From contig NZ_AQHN01000089.1 in assembly GCF_000359745.1 (NCBI RefSeq), forward strand, positions 524,501 through 588,500: a DNA stretch of 64,000 nt, in the 5' to 3' direction. The notes below the pieces were generated by a model. The model worked only from the letters and a program-made list of their open reading frames with translations, was not told the origin of the DNA and searched no databases. Below, one piece after another: positions 1-11,440 of this stretch. Both the position numbers and the translations under genes were made by a program. Source of the DNA: Rhizobium freirei PRF 81. GTDB lineage: Bacteria > Pseudomonadota > Alphaproteobacteria > Rhizobiales > Rhizobiaceae. Position 1 is the first letter of the stretch. Every line of letters begins with the position of its first letter.

Positions 1-330
1 GGAGAGACGCTCAATCCCGGCAACGAGCAGGCCGACTATTGGGGCTCCACTTCCGCCGATCGCCAGGGATCCCGCAACTATGCCGGCATAGCAGATCCCG
101 GCATCGACTCCCTCATCGAGAAGGTGATCTTCGCGAAAGACGTGGCGGAGAAGGAGGCGACGGTCAAGGCGCTCGACCGCGTGCTGCTCGCCCACCACTA
201 TGTGCTCCCGATGTTCTATGGGACGACGACCAGGATTGCCTATTGGGACAAGTTCGAACATCTGTCCGAACTGCCCTATTATTCCATCGGCTTTCCCGAG
301 GTCTGGTGGTCGAAAAGCGCCGGAAAGTGA
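1..330 (+). CDS. yejA: Peptide ABC transporter substrate-binding protein, C-terminal part (YejA-like)
   Basis: The reading frame is open from the first base and ends with TGA at 328-330, giving the last 109 residues of a periplasmic solute-binding protein (SBP_bac_5 type). The residues around NPGNEQADYWGS and the Trp-rich ending (EVWWSK) resemble the C-terminus of YejA, which binds oligopeptides for the YejBEF importer. It lies 171 bases upstream of yejB on the same strand, so it is probably the first gene of the yejABEF operon. The N-terminus and signal peptide lie outside the window. The family call is firm from context; the exact substrate is not known. Confidence 0.85.
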   Translation, partial: GETLNPGNEQADYWGSTSADRQGSRNYAGIADPGIDSLIEKVIFAKDVAEKEATVKALDRVLLAHHYVLPMFYGTTTRIAYWDKFEHLSELPYYSIGFPEVWWSKSAGK

Positions 331-501
331 GCCTCTCTTGCAATAAGCGGCCTGGTGCCTCCAAATGCTCAAGGCTGATTCGGATAGTTTCAAGCTGATA
401 TGACTGCGCCGGTCTGCATCCGGCGGAAGGGAATGTGATTTGATCGACAGACGGATTGAGGCGAAGCGGAATATGCCGCTCTTCGAGGGAGCGGCGGACT
501 G

Positions 502-1593
502 ATGGGCGCCTACATCCTGCGACGTCTCCTGCTGATGATCCCGACCATCGTCGGCATCATGGCTATTTCCTTCACCATCGTGCAGTTTGCGCCGGGCGGT
601 CCGGTCGAGCAGGTCATCGCGCAGCTGACCGGGCAGGGCGACAATGCCAGCAACCGCCTGTCGGGCGGCACCGACATGGCGGCACAGCAGGCTTTCAACG
701 ACAGCAACTCGAAATATCGCGGCGCACAGGGGCTCGATCCCGAGCTGATCGCTAAGCTCGACAAGCAGTTCGGCTTCGACAAGCCGCCGCTCGAGCGCTT
801 CGGCCGGATGATGTGGAACTATATCCGCTTCGATTTCGGCGAGAGCTTCTTCCGCAACACGACGGTCATCGACCTGATCGGTCAGAAGCTGCCCGTGTCG
901 ATTTCGCTTGGCGTCTGGATCCTGCTCTTTTCCTACACGATCTCCATTCCGCTCGGCATCCGCAAGGCGGTGCAGGACGGATCGACCTTCGACGTCTGGA
1001 CGTCCGGCATCATCATCATCGGCTATGCCGTCCCGAGCTTCCTGTTCGGCATCATGCTGATCGTGCTGTTTGCCGGCGGCTCCTTCTTTGACTGGTTCCC
1101 GCTGCGCGGCCTCGTCTCGGATAATTTCGCCGATCTCAGTTGGTGGCGGAAGATCCTCGATTATCTCTGGCATCTGGTGCTGCCGCTGATTTCGCTGTCG
1201 CTCGCAGCCTTCGCCACCACGACGCTGCTCACCAAGAATTCCTTCATCGAAGAGATCAAGAAGCAATATGTCATCACCGCCCGCGCCAAGGGTCTTTCCG
1301 AACGGCGCGTGCTTTATGGCCATGTCTTCCGTAACGCTATGCTCATCGTCATCGCCGGCTTTCCCGGCGCTTTCATTCACGCCTTCTTCACCGGCTCGCT
1401 TTTGATCGAGAACATCTTCTCGCTCGATGGCCTTGGCCGCCTGAGCTATCTCTCCGTCGTCCAGCGCGACTATCCGGTTGTCTTTGCGACGCTGTTCATC
1501 TTCTCGCTGCTTGGCCTCGTCGTCAGCCTCATTTCCGACCTGATCTACACCTGGATCGATCCGCGCATCGACTTCGAGCGGAGGGACGTGTGA
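502..1593 (+). CDS. yejB: Microcin C/oligopeptide ABC transporter permease YejB
   Basis: This 363-residue inner-membrane permease forms the channel of the YejABEF peptide importer with YejE. The N-terminal helix (about residues 5-30), a long periplasmic segment rich in Asn and Gln, and four to five further hydrophobic segments match the DppB/OppB family. The cytoplasmic EAA loop around residues 260-285 (ARAKGLSERRVLYGHVFRNA) docks on the ATPase. The ATG at 502 has a GGGAG-type ribosome site just upstream. The long insertion between the first two helices is normal for YejB. Known for the family: Yej imports microcin C-like peptides, and in Sinorhizobium it contributes to tolerance of plant NCR peptides; that role here is inference. 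Confidence 0.93.
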   Translation: MGAYILRRLLLMIPTIVGIMAISFTIVQFAPGGPVEQVIAQLTGQGDNASNRLSGGTDMAAQQAFNDSNSKYRGAQGLDPELIAKLDKQFGFDKPPLERFGRMMWNYIRFDFGESFFRNTTVIDLIGQKLPVSISLGVWILLFSYTISIPLGIRKAVQDGSTFDVWTSGIIIIGYAVPSFLFGIMLIVLFAGGSFFDWFPLRGLVSDNFADLSWWRKILDYLWHLVLPLISLSLAAFATTTLLTKNSFIEEIKKQYVITARAKGLSERRVLYGHVFRNAMLIVIAGFPGAFIHAFFTGSLLIENIFSLDGLGRLSYLSVVQRDYPVVFATLFIFSLLGLVVSLISDLIYTWIDPRIDFERRDV

Positions 1594-2743
1594 TGGACGC
1601 AGCCAGCCATCCGGCTTCCCAGCCGGTCGTAAAGCCGCCGCGCAAGGGCCTGTTCTCGCCGACCAATGTGCGTCGCTGGGAGAATTTCAAGGCAAATCGC
1701 CGGGGATTTTGGTCTCTCTGGATCTTCCTTGTCCTGTTCGTCCTTAGCCTCGGCGCCGAGTTCATCGTCAACGACCGGCCCATCCTCATGTCCTACAAGG
1801 GCGAGATCCTGGCGCCGATCTTCGTCGACTACCCGGAAGAGAAGTTCGGCGGCTTCCTGGCGCAGACGGATTATCGCGCCCAGGATATCCAGGACGAGAT
1901 CAATGCCAATGGCTGGATGATCTGGCCGCCGATCCACTATTCCTATCAGACCGCCAATTCCAACCTGCCTACGGGAATGTCGGCACCGACTCCGCCCTTC
2001 TGGGCGGTGAGCAAGGAAAAGCGCTGCACAGGCTATGCGGCCGGCACCACCGACCCGAATTGCAACTGGAGCAATTTCAACTGGCTCGGCACCGATGACC
2101 AGGCGCGCGACGTGCTCGCCCGCCTGATCTACGGCTTCCGCATCTCGGTGCTGTTCGGCTTGGCGCTCACCATCTGCTCGGCCGTGGTCGGCGTCTGCGC
2201 CGGCGCGATACAGGGCTATTTCGGCGGATGGACGGATCTTCTGATGCAGCGTTTCATCGAAATCTGGTCGTCCATGCCGGTGCTCTACATCCTGCTGATC
2301 ATCGCCTCGGTCCTGCCGCCCGGCTTCTTCATCCTGCTCGGCATATTGCTCTTGTTTTCCTGGGTAGGCCTTGTCGGCGTCGTGCGCGCCGAATTCCTGC
2401 GGGCGCGCAATTTCGAATATGTGCGCGCTGCCCGCGCGCTCGGCGTCAACAACCGCACAATCATGTACCGTCACCTGCTGCCGAATGCGATGGTCGCGAC
2501 CTTGACCTTCGTTCCCTTCATTCTGTCGGGCTCGATCTCTACGCTGACCTCGCTGGATTTCTTAGGCTTCGGCATGCCGCCCGGCTCGCCGTCGCTGGGG
2601 GAAATGATCGCCCAGGGCAAATCCAACCTGCAGGCTCCCTGGCTGGGGCTTTCGGCCTTCTTCACCATGTCGATCATGCTGTCGCTGCTGATTTTCATCG
2701 GTGAGGCCGTGCGCGATGCCTTCGATCCGAGGAAGACGTTCCA

Positions 2744-2747
<4 letters not shown>
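1593..2747 (+). CDS. yejE: Microcin C/oligopeptide ABC transporter permease YejE
   Basis: This is the second permease of the importer, 384 residues from the ATG at 1593. That ATG overlaps the yejB stop as TGATG, which implies translational coupling; a GTG at 1590 is the only close alternative. After the first transmembrane segment (about 40-60) comes a periplasmic stretch of roughly 110 residues with Trp and Pro motifs typical of YejE. Five or more helices and an EAA loop (ARALGVNNRTIMYRHLLPNA, near residue 280) follow. The last codons overlap yejF. No defects were seen. Confidence 0.93.
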
Positions 2748-4381
<1,634 letters not shown>

Positions 4382-4392
4382 AGACTTCAGCC

Positions 4393-5352
4393 ATGCCGGC
4401 CAAAAAACCCATTCTCGTCGACCTCAAATTCGATCCCGCGACCGTTGCCAAGGCGCTCGAGACGGCTTTTGCCGATCGCGGCAGCATCAATCTCGCCGAT
4501 CCCGCCAGCAAGGGCCTGGATCTGAGGCATGTCGACTATGCGCTGCTGTGGAAGCCGGATGCCGATCTTTTCGAGCGCGCGCCGAACTTGAAGGTGATTT
4601 TTTCGGGCGGCGCCGGCGTCGATTCCATGATGTCGATTGCTGGCCTGCCCGACATTCCGATGGTCCGTTTCGTCGATCGCAGCCTGACCACGCGCATGAG
4701 CGAATGGATCGTCATGCAATGCCTGATGCACCTGCGCGACGTGCGGGGGCATATGCGCAATCAGCGCCAACACGTCTGGGCGCCGCAACATGGCCCCGAG
4801 GCGGCGGATGTTACCATCGGCGTCATGGGCCTCGGCGTTCTTGGCTGCGATGCCGCCGCTAAATTGAAGGTCATGGGCTTCAACGTTATCGGCTGGTCCC
4901 GCAGCAGGAAAGAGATCGGCGGCTTGGAAACCTTCGACGCCGGCGAGCTCGACGCGTTTCTGGCGCGCACGGATATCCTCGTCGGCCTCTTGCCGCTGAC
5001 GCCGGAAACGGCGGGAATTTACAACACCTCGCTCTTTTCCAGGCTCCGCGGCAACGGAGCTCTCGGCAAACCGGTCTTCATCAATGCCGGTCGCGGCAAG
5101 AGCCAGGTGCAGGCCGACATCGCCGCGGCGATCGAGACAGGCATTCTCGGCGGTGCTTCGCTGGATGTCTTCGCGGTCGAACCCTTGCCGGCAGACGATC
5201 CGCTCTGGGACCTCGACAATGTGATCATCACGCCGCATGATTCCGCCGTATCCGAAGAAAAGGCGCTGATGCGCCATGTCGAGGAACAGATCGCCCGCTT
5301 CGAACGCGGCGAACCGCTACAGCATCTGGTAGATCGCAGCCGGGGTTACTAA
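4393..5352 (+). CDS. D-2-hydroxyacid dehydrogenase, glyoxylate/hydroxypyruvate reductase A type
   Basis: This 319-residue protein belongs to the NAD(P)-dependent D-2-hydroxyacid dehydrogenases and most resembles GhrA, which reduces glyoxylate and hydroxypyruvate. The Rossmann motif GLGVLG starts near residue 146. The catalytic Arg lies in NAGRGKS, the Glu in VFAVEPLP and the His in ITPHDSA, so the active site is complete. The ATG at 4393 is 11 bases after the yejF stop, so the gene is probably cotranscribed with the yej operon; a metabolic link between peptide import and this reductase is not evident. Precise substrate unproven. Confidence 0.85.
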   Translation: MPAKKPILVDLKFDPATVAKALETAFADRGSINLADPASKGLDLRHVDYALLWKPDADLFERAPNLKVIFSGGAGVDSMMSIAGLPDIPMVRFVDRSLTTRMSEWIVMQCLMHLRDVRGHMRNQRQHVWAPQHGPEAADVTIGVMGLGVLGCDAAAKLKVMGFNVIGWSRSRKEIGGLETFDAGELDAFLARTDILVGLLPLTPETAGIYNTSLFSRLRGNGALGKPVFINAGRGKSQVQADIAAAIETGILGGASLDVFAVEPLPADDPLWDLDNVIITPHDSAVSEEKALMRHVEEQIARFERGEPLQHLVDRSRGY

Positions 5353-5554
5353 GTCTGTATGGACGCAGGGATCGGGGCTCTTTGCCTAGGCTGTTGCCAG
5401 CGATCTCGGGCCGATTTACCCTGGTATCAATTTTCTTTCAGCGACTGGACTTTCGCTCAACATTTTTTGATAACAGAGCGCTACATATGTGTGCCGGCAT
5501 GCCCGCTGGCGAGAAATGAGACGTCGGCAGGGCAGGAGACGGGGCAGGAACGAC

Positions 5555-6859
5555 ATGACCAAGACGGATATCGCCACCCGCGTCTATAACCACACCTGGA
5601 AGCTCGATCCGATCGTCCGCAGTCTGATCGATACGGATTTCTATAAGCTTCTGATGCTCCAGATGATCTGGAAGCTCTATCCCGACGTTAACGCCACCTT
5701 CTCGCTCATCAATCGCACCAAGAGCGTCCGCCTTGCCGAAGTGATCGACGAAAAGGAATTGCGCGAGCAGCTCGATCATGCCCGCACGCTCCGGCTCTCC
5801 AAGAAGGAGATGATCTGGCTTGCGGGTAACAGCTTCTACGGCCGCGCCCAGATCTTCGAACCGGAATTCCTGGCATGGCTGTCGAATTTCCAGCTGCCGG
5901 AATACGAGCTTTCGAAGCGCGACGGCCAGTATATCCTCGACTTCCACGGCTCGTGGAAGGAAACGACGATGTGGGAGATTCCCGCGCTTGCCATCATCAA
6001 CGAGCTGCGCTCACGCACGGCGCTGAAGGCGCTCGGCCCCTTCACGCTCGATGTGCTTTATGCGCGCGCCAAGGCGAAGATGTGGGAAAAGGTGGAGAGG
6101 CTGAGAGAGCTGCCCGGCCTGCGCATTTCCGATTTCGGCACGCGGCGGCGCCACAGCTTCCTCTGGCAGCGCTGGTGCGTCGAGGCGCTGAAGGAAGGCG
6201 TGCCCCATGCCTTCACCGGCACGAGCAACGTCCTGCTTGCCATGGACTCCGATCTCGAAGCCGTCGGCACCAATGCGCATGAGTTGCCGATGGTCGCAGC
6301 AGCACTAGCCCGAAACGACGAAGAGCTGGACAAGGCGCCCTACAAGGTGTTGCGCGATTGGAATCGTCTCTATGGCGGCAATCTGCTCGTGGTGCTGCCC
6401 GACGCCTTCGGCACGGCCTCCTTTCTGCGCCATGCGCCGGAATGGGTCGCCGACTGGACCGGCTTCCGCCCCGACAGCGCCCCGCCCATCGAGGGCGGCG
6501 AGAAGATCATCGACTGGTGGAAGAAGATGGGCCGCGATCCGCGCCAGAAGCTGCTGATCTTCTCCGACGGCCTCGATGTCGATGCGATCATCGACACCTA
6601 TAAGCATTTCGACGGCCGCGTGCGCATGAGCTTCGGCTGGGGCACCAACCTGACCAATGATTTCGCCGGCTGTGCGCCGACCGAACTCAAGGGTCTCAAC
6701 CCCATCTCCATCGTCTGCAAGGTCATCGAGGCCAACGGCCGTCCGGCTGTGAAGCTTTCCGACAATCCGCAGAAGGCGACTGGGGAACCGGCGGAAGTCG
6801 AACGCTATCTGAAGTTCTTTGGTGCGGAAGATCGCGTCGATCAGGAAGTTCTGGTGTAG
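5555..6859 (+). CDS. pncB: Nicotinate phosphoribosyltransferase
   Basis: This 434-residue enzyme converts nicotinate and PRPP to nicotinate mononucleotide in the Preiss-Handler route of NAD salvage. The start at 5555 gives MTKTDIATRV, the N-terminus I know from rhizobial PncB, and the rest follows that family closely. The His in TNAHELPM (near residue 242) is the residue autophosphorylated in this family; the phosphate-binding part is in FGWGTNLTNDF. It is monocistronic, with about 200 bases of gene-free sequence upstream and a mosaic repeat downstream. Confidence 0.95.
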   Translation: MTKTDIATRVYNHTWKLDPIVRSLIDTDFYKLLMLQMIWKLYPDVNATFSLINRTKSVRLAEVIDEKELREQLDHARTLRLSKKEMIWLAGNSFYGRAQIFEPEFLAWLSNFQLPEYELSKRDGQYILDFHGSWKETTMWEIPALAIINELRSRTALKALGPFTLDVLYARAKAKMWEKVERLRELPGLRISDFGTRRRHSFLWQRWCVEALKEGVPHAFTGTSNVLLAMDSDLEAVGTNAHELPMVAAALARNDEELDKAPYKVLRDWNRLYGGNLLVVLPDAFGTASFLRHAPEWVADWTGFRPDSAPPIEGGEKIIDWWKKMGRDPRQKLLIFSDGLDVDAIIDTYKHFDGRVRMSFGWGTNLTNDFAGCAPTELKGLNPISIVCKVIEANGRPAVKLSDNPQKATGEPAEVERYLKFFGAEDRVDQEVLV

Positions 6860-6886
6860 CGCCTTCAAGCGACTGCGCAAGATGCC

Positions 6887-6993
6887 TTAGAGCAATTCCA
6901 GGAAAAGTGCGTAGCGGTTTTCCGTCCGGAATGCGTAAAGAAACAAGAAGATAGAGCGTTTTCGCGATTCGAAGAAAAGCGGAAAGGCTCTAG
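6887..6993. repeat. Rhizobiales intergenic mosaic element (RIME-like)
   Basis: A roughly 107-base palindromic unit begins TTAGAGCAATTCCAGGAAAA, contains GTAGCGGTTTTCCGTCCGGA and ends GCGGAAAGGCTCTAG. I recognise this as the repeat scattered between genes in Rhizobium, Agrobacterium and Sinorhizobium genomes. Its terminal arms (AGAGC/GCTCT) pair. Its last bases overlap the stop codon of the minus-strand gene that ends at 6990. Confidence 0.75.
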
Positions 6994-7943
6994 TGGCGGC
7001 TGATGGTTTCCAACCTCGCCACCCGCTTGAACAGCGTCCACTTGCCATTTTCCCAGCGATATTGATCCGGCGAAATAACGTAGGGCACGTCGCTCAGATC
7101 GGCGCTGATCAGCTCCAGAAGCTGCAGGCCCTCAATATCGTTTTCATGGGTGAAGAAGACCTTGTCGCGGGACAGGAACGCCGCGATGGGTGCGGCACCG
7201 CCGGATTGCTCCTGCACCTGTGCCCAGAAATTCGGCAGGAAGGCGACGCTGGATTCGAACTGGCCGTCCACTTCGACATATTGGAACCGGCTGCGTTTGG
7301 CGATGTGCAGACCGGTCTTGGTGAGAAACGTCTGCAGGTTGCCCTGCGCCAGTTCCGCCAGCTCCTTTGCATCCATGCCCCAGTCTTCGAGTGCTGTGGA
7401 CATGATATAGCTGACGCTGGTCTCGCCATTGACCACGAAGAGCTTGATAAGGCCCTCGGCTTCGTCGAGATAGACGAATTGCGGCGGATCGGGTTCGTCC
7501 TTGACGGCGTGGATCATCTGTTGCCGCGCCACGTCGACGAAATCGCGCGCTTTCAGGACCGGCAGGACCTTGGCGAGTTCTTCGCCGCCATTCATGGCTT
7601 CCGTCATGTTGAGATAGTTGAGCAACGCCTGCGCACGCGCCGGACCATGCTTCTCGCGCAATGCCAGCAGCGCGTTGCGGAGGAACTTCGTCATCGCATC
7701 GCCGTTGCGGCTGTGCAGCGTCAGGCTGCCGGCCCTGGCATCATAATCGATTTTGACGAGGTCGCCGAAAAACGGCAGCCGTTCCTGCAGATAGGTGGCA
7801 AAGCGCGCTTCATCCTGCAGGGCTTCGTCCGGAATGTTCAGATCAAGCGTCTTGATGGGGGGAGCGACCGGTGGCTCGGGCGTCGGGAGCCTCTGCTCAG
7901 CTTGCTTGCCTTTACCGAAGAGCTTCTTCAGGAAATTGAACAC
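6990..7943 (-). CDS. DUF1444 (YtpQ)-like cytosolic protein
   Basis: From the GTG at 7943 this gives 317 residues; GGGGA lies about six bases upstream and suits that start. A longer frame would run into the upstream region of the channel gene and has no family support. The protein has no signal or membrane segment. After a charged, Pro-rich N-terminus (about 1-40) come two alpha/beta modules, with hydrophobic strands such as FVYLDEAEGLIKLFVV. This layout resembles DUF1444 proteins, whose function is unknown; the assignment rests on memory of the family and is tentative. Confidence 0.55.
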   Translation of the reverse strand: MFNFLKKLFGKGKQAEQRLPTPEPPVAPPIKTLDLNIPDEALQDEARFATYLQERLPFFGDLVKIDYDARAGSLTLHSRNGDAMTKFLRNALLALREKHGPARAQALLNYLNMTEAMNGGEELAKVLPVLKARDFVDVARQQMIHAVKDEPDPPQFVYLDEAEGLIKLFVVNGETSVSYIMSTALEDWGMDAKELAELAQGNLQTFLTKTGLHIAKRSRFQYVEVDGQFESSVAFLPNFWAQVQEQSGGAAPIAAFLSRDKVFFTHENDIEGLQLLELISADLSDVPYVISPDQYRWENGKWTLFKRVARLETISRH

Positions 7944-8119
7944 GCGCGTCCCCAAGCATCGAACGGTACTACTGCAGAACCTAGCGCGGCAGCTGCCTGT
8001 CGGCAATGCCGAGGTAAGCAGGGAAAGGCGAAGCGGCAAGTGTCTGCTTGCCCGCGGGAAAAAGGCGTATAGTCTGCCCAAAAGCGGACCGGTCGGTCCG
8101 GCTGAGGGAAGGGCGGCGC

Positions 8120-10285
8120 ATGAAGAATGTCGGGAGTGCCAGGCGGTCGATCGGGGCGCTGCTTTTCTGTCTTTTCGCATTGACCGCGCCCCTCTCGGCC
8201 TTCGCCCAGAGCACCGCTGCCGCGCAACCCGCCGCACCGACGCCCGACAAGGTTCGCGAACTCATTCAGCTGATGAACGAGCCGGATGTGCGGCAATGGC
8301 TGGCATCTCAGTTGGGCAATCAGCCCGCGGCATCAACCAATCCGGCCCCGGCCGGCGGCGACCAGATGTCCGTGCTGTCAGGCCTGCTTGGCCATACACG
8401 GCGCCACTTCGAAATCGTGTCCGCAGCGGCGATGACGCTGCCCGATCAGGTCATGACAGCATCCGAAAGGCTTGAGGGTGAAGGCAAGGCGGTCGGTCTC
8501 CTGCGGATCATCATCCAGATCATCATTCTCTTTTTCCTGGGACAGGTGGCGGAATTTGTCGTTGCCCGCGTCATCAATTCCAAGCGTATGCGGCGCGAAG
8601 AAAGGGCTGCCGACACCGAGACCGAGCTGCAGGCGGCGCGCTCCCAGTTTTTAGGCGGCGTCGTGCCTGCCATCATCCATGGCCTGGTGACCCTCATTCC
8701 GCTCCTCGCCTTCGACTGGCCGCCGGCCATCGAAAGCTTCGCCATTGCCTGTGTCATTGCGCTGGTCTCCATCCGGCTGGCGATCTCCATCGGCAAACTG
8801 GTGATGGAGCTGATCGCCATGCGGCGGGCGAACGATATTCTGGACGAAGATGGCGGCACGGCGCGCATTGCAGAGCGGCGGCGCGTGGCAAGATACTGGT
8901 ATCGGCGCTGCACTCTGTTTGCCATCTATTTTGCCTGCGGTTGGGCAATCATGCAGGCCGTCACCTCGCTCGGCTTTTCCGCCGGAGCGCTCGATCTCAT
9001 TGGCTATACGCTCGGTATCGGCCTCTTTCTGATTGCCGCGACTGCCGTCTGGTCGAGACCTGTTGCGCCGGAAAATCGCGGTGCGAGGACGGTTTCCTGG
9101 CTGTTGACGATTTTCTTCGTGGCGCTCTGGTGCCTGTGGGTGGCGGGTTTCGACGGCCTTCTGTGGCTTGGCATCTATGCGATATTGCTGCCGCGTATTC
9201 TCTCGGTCGCGACGCAGGCGATCGAGGCGCTGCATGACGCGGCCGATGGCATCTTCGGCGCCGGCAAGCTGGCGGCCGTGCTTCTCGACCGCGGCTTGAG
9301 GGCGCTGATCATTACTTTCGCGGCACTCTGGCTCGGAAAGATGCTTGGCGTCGAGGCGCATGCGATGATGAGCGGCAGTGAATCGGTAATCGGCAAAATT
9401 GCGCGCGGCATTCTCGGCGGCATCGTCATCCTGCTTGTCGCCGATCTCGTCTGGCAGCTGGCAAAAACCTACATAGACGGCAAGGTGATGCAATCGCTCC
9501 CCGCCGTCGGCGATTCCGAAGAGATGAGGGCGAGCCGCGCCCGCCTGCAGACGCTGCTGCCGATCTTCCGCAACATTCTCGCCGTCGTCATCGGCATCAT
9601 CGCCATCATGATGGTGCTGTCCGGTCTCGGCGTTCAGATTGGGCCACTGATCGCCGGCGCCGGCGTCGTCGGCGTTGCCGTCGGTTTCGGCGCCCAGACG
9701 ATCGTCAAGGACGTGATCAGCGGCGTATTCTACCTTTGGGACGACGCCTTCCGCATCGGCGAATATATCGAAAGCGGCCGCTACAAGGGCGTGGTGGAAT
9801 CCTTCAGCCTGCGCTCGGTGAAGCTGCGCCACCAGCGTGGTCCGCTGGCGACCATCCCCTTCGGCTCGCTTGGCGCGGTCAACAACATGAACCGCGATTG
9901 GGCCATCGACAAGATCATCGTCAAGGTCACTTACGATACCGATCTGGTGAAGCTGAAGAAGATCATCAAGGACATCGGCCAGCGTCTGCTCGAAGATGAA
10001 GACCTGAAGCCCAACATCATCCAGACGCTGAAGATGAAGGGCGTCGAACAGTTCGGCGATTTCGCCATCGAGATCAGGCTGGCGATCACCGCCAAGCCCA
10101 ACGAACTCTCCGTCATCCGCCGCAGCGCGCTGGCTCTGATCAAGCAGGCCTTCGACGAGAACGGTATCCAGTTCGCGGTCCCGACCGTGCAGGTGGCAAG
10201 CGATAAGGATGCCGCCGCCGCTGCGGCCCGGCAGCTTGTCCAGATGCGTGCGGCCGACGTGGAAGGCGAACAGCAGGCCGGCTAG
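8120..10285 (+). CDS. Large MscS-family mechanosensitive ion channel
   Basis: This 721-residue inner-membrane protein has a signal peptide (residues 1-31, cut after AFA), a periplasmic region to about 125, and then roughly ten transmembrane segments. The MscS core near residue 510 has the Gly/Ala-rich pore helix (GAGVVGVAVGFGAQTIVKD) followed by the beta domain (PFGSLGAVNNMNRDW) and a soluble C-terminus. It should open under membrane tension to release solutes in osmotic downshock. The ATG at 8120 is chosen because it begins the signal peptide and has GAGGGAAGGG upstream. It is far longer than E. coli MscS (286 residues), like the multi-helix MscK/YbdG relatives. Confidence 0.88.
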   Translation: MKNVGSARRSIGALLFCLFALTAPLSAFAQSTAAAQPAAPTPDKVRELIQLMNEPDVRQWLASQLGNQPAASTNPAPAGGDQMSVLSGLLGHTRRHFEIVSAAAMTLPDQVMTASERLEGEGKAVGLLRIIIQIIILFFLGQVAEFVVARVINSKRMRREERAADTETELQAARSQFLGGVVPAIIHGLVTLIPLLAFDWPPAIESFAIACVIALVSIRLAISIGKLVMELIAMRRANDILDEDGGTARIAERRRVARYWYRRCTLFAIYFACGWAIMQAVTSLGFSAGALDLIGYTLGIGLFLIAATAVWSRPVAPENRGARTVSWLLTIFFVALWCLWVAGFDGLLWLGIYAILLPRILSVATQAIEALHDAADGIFGAGKLAAVLLDRGLRALIITFAALWLGKMLGVEAHAMMSGSESVIGKIARGILGGIVILLVADLVWQLAKTYIDGKVMQSLPAVGDSEEMRASRARLQTLLPIFRNILAVVIGIIAIMMVLSGLGVQIGPLIAGAGVVGVAVGFGAQTIVKDVISGVFYLWDDAFRIGEYIESGRYKGVVESFSLRSVKLRHQRGPLATIPFGSLGAVNNMNRDWAIDKIIVKVTYDTDLVKLKKIIKDIGQRLLEDEDLKPNIIQTLKMKGVEQFGDFAIEIRLAITAKPNELSVIRRSALALIKQAFDENGIQFAVPTVQVASDKDAAAAAARQLVQMRAADVEGEQQAG

Positions 10286-10301
10286 ATGCTCGTTCGAGAC
10301 C

Positions 10302-10323
10302 CGCTCATCTTTGCTGACGAGCG
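10302..10323. terminator. Hairpin between convergent mscS-like and lacI-like genes
   Basis: CGCTCATC and GACGAGCG flank a six-base loop (one A:C mismatch) 16 bases after the channel gene stop and 20 bases from the end of the convergent LacI-family gene. There is no T tract, so it is only a plausible bidirectional terminator. Confidence 0.35.
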
Positions 10324-10342
10324 GCGGAGCCGATGGCGTCCT

Positions 10343-11398
10343 TCATCTCGGTGGAGCGGTGCTACCGCGCACCACCAGAGTGACCTCGATCATCTCGCGC
10401 TCCGTTGGCACGGCATCCTCGAGAACTGCTTTGACCGCACGTCGCGCGATCTCGGCAAAAGGTTGCGCCATCGTCGTCAGGCCTGGCTCCACCATGCCGC
10501 CTTCCGGCACCCCATCGAACCCGATAACGGAGACGTCTTGCGGAACCGAAAGGCCGCGTGCCCTTAGCCAGTTGATCGCCAGCAAGGCGATGTTGTCGGA
10601 CATGGCGAGGATTGCCGTCGGTGGCTCGGGTACGGAAAATAGCAATTCGAGCCCGGCTTCGACGCTCGGCTTGTCGTTGATCGTCTCATAGATCGGTACG
10701 TCCTCGCGCCGAATCCCGAACGCTTCCAGCGCTTGCCAGTAACCGAGCGCACGATCGCGCGAGGTGGAATAGATCGCCCGCTCGATCTCGGCAATGCCGA
10801 CCGGCCCGACATGGTCGTCCGAGAGTTCGGTCGCAAGCACGCCAAAACGCCTGTGGCCCAGCTCCGCCAGATGCCGGGCTGCGATGGCAGCGCCTCCCAG
10901 ATTGTCGACGCTGATAGACGCGATCGACGGATCGTCGTCGTTCAAGGCCAGGGCCACGAAGGGCAACTGCCGCTCGCGCGTCAGCTGAACCAGCTTTTCG
11001 CCGCCTTCGACACAGAGCAGGATGAAGCCATCCACCAGCGCACTCTTGATGTTCCAATCCAGCTTCTGCCGGTCCTTGGCCGAGACCAGCGCAAGGCCTG
11101 TGCCGCTGGCATCGCAGACCTGGGAAACGGCGGCCAGAAGCGCCCGGGCCCAGGGATCATCGAAGAAATAAGCGAGCGGCTCCACGGCCGCGACGCCGAT
11201 GGCATTGACCTTTCCGGCCCGCAGCAAGCGCCCCGTCAGGCTGGGGCCGGCATAGCCGAGCCGCTTGGCCGTTTCGAGAACGTGTTCGCGCACCTCCTCG
11301 CGCACCACATCGGGCCGGCTGAAAACATTGGAGGCGGTTCCCTGCGATACGCCCGCCGCCTTGGCGACATCCGCGAGCCTGATCGTGCCCTTGGCCAA
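10343..11398 (-). CDS. LacI-family transcriptional regulator
   Basis: This 351-residue protein has an N-terminal LacI helix-turn-helix (residues 4-26, TIRLADVAKAAGVSQGTASN) with hinge helix, then a periplasmic-binding-protein-like effector domain, typical of sugar-responsive repressors. Three 14-base near-palindromes of the form TTGAAYCGRTTCAA lie between its start and the divergent reading frame at 11552, which fits autoregulation and control of that side. The sugar ligand cannot be read from the sequence. No intact transporter or catabolic operon lies next to it, so its original target may be lost. Confidence 0.9.
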   Translation of the reverse strand: MAKGTIRLADVAKAAGVSQGTASNVFSRPDVVREEVREHVLETAKRLGYAGPSLTGRLLRAGKVNAIGVAAVEPLAYFFDDPWARALLAAVSQVCDASGTGLALVSAKDRQKLDWNIKSALVDGFILLCVEGGEKLVQLTRERQLPFVALALNDDDPSIASISVDNLGGAAIAARHLAELGHRRFGVLATELSDDHVGPVGIAEIERAIYSTSRDRALGYWQALEAFGIRREDVPIYETINDKPSVEAGLELLFSVPEPPTAILAMSDNIALLAINWLRARGLSVPQDVSVIGFDGVPEGGMVEPGLTTMAQPFAEIARRAVKAVLEDAVPTEREMIEVTLVVRGSTAPPR

Positions 11399-11440
11399 TT
11401 GAAATTCTCCATGTGTTTCCGGGGCATCCTAGCAATGAAG

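Noticed and set aside
7944..8237. Longer N-terminus for the DUF1444-like protein
   Set aside because: Would overlap the signal-peptide region of the channel gene and reads as low-complexity Arg/Ser/Pro sequence; the GTG at 7943 has a good ribosome site.
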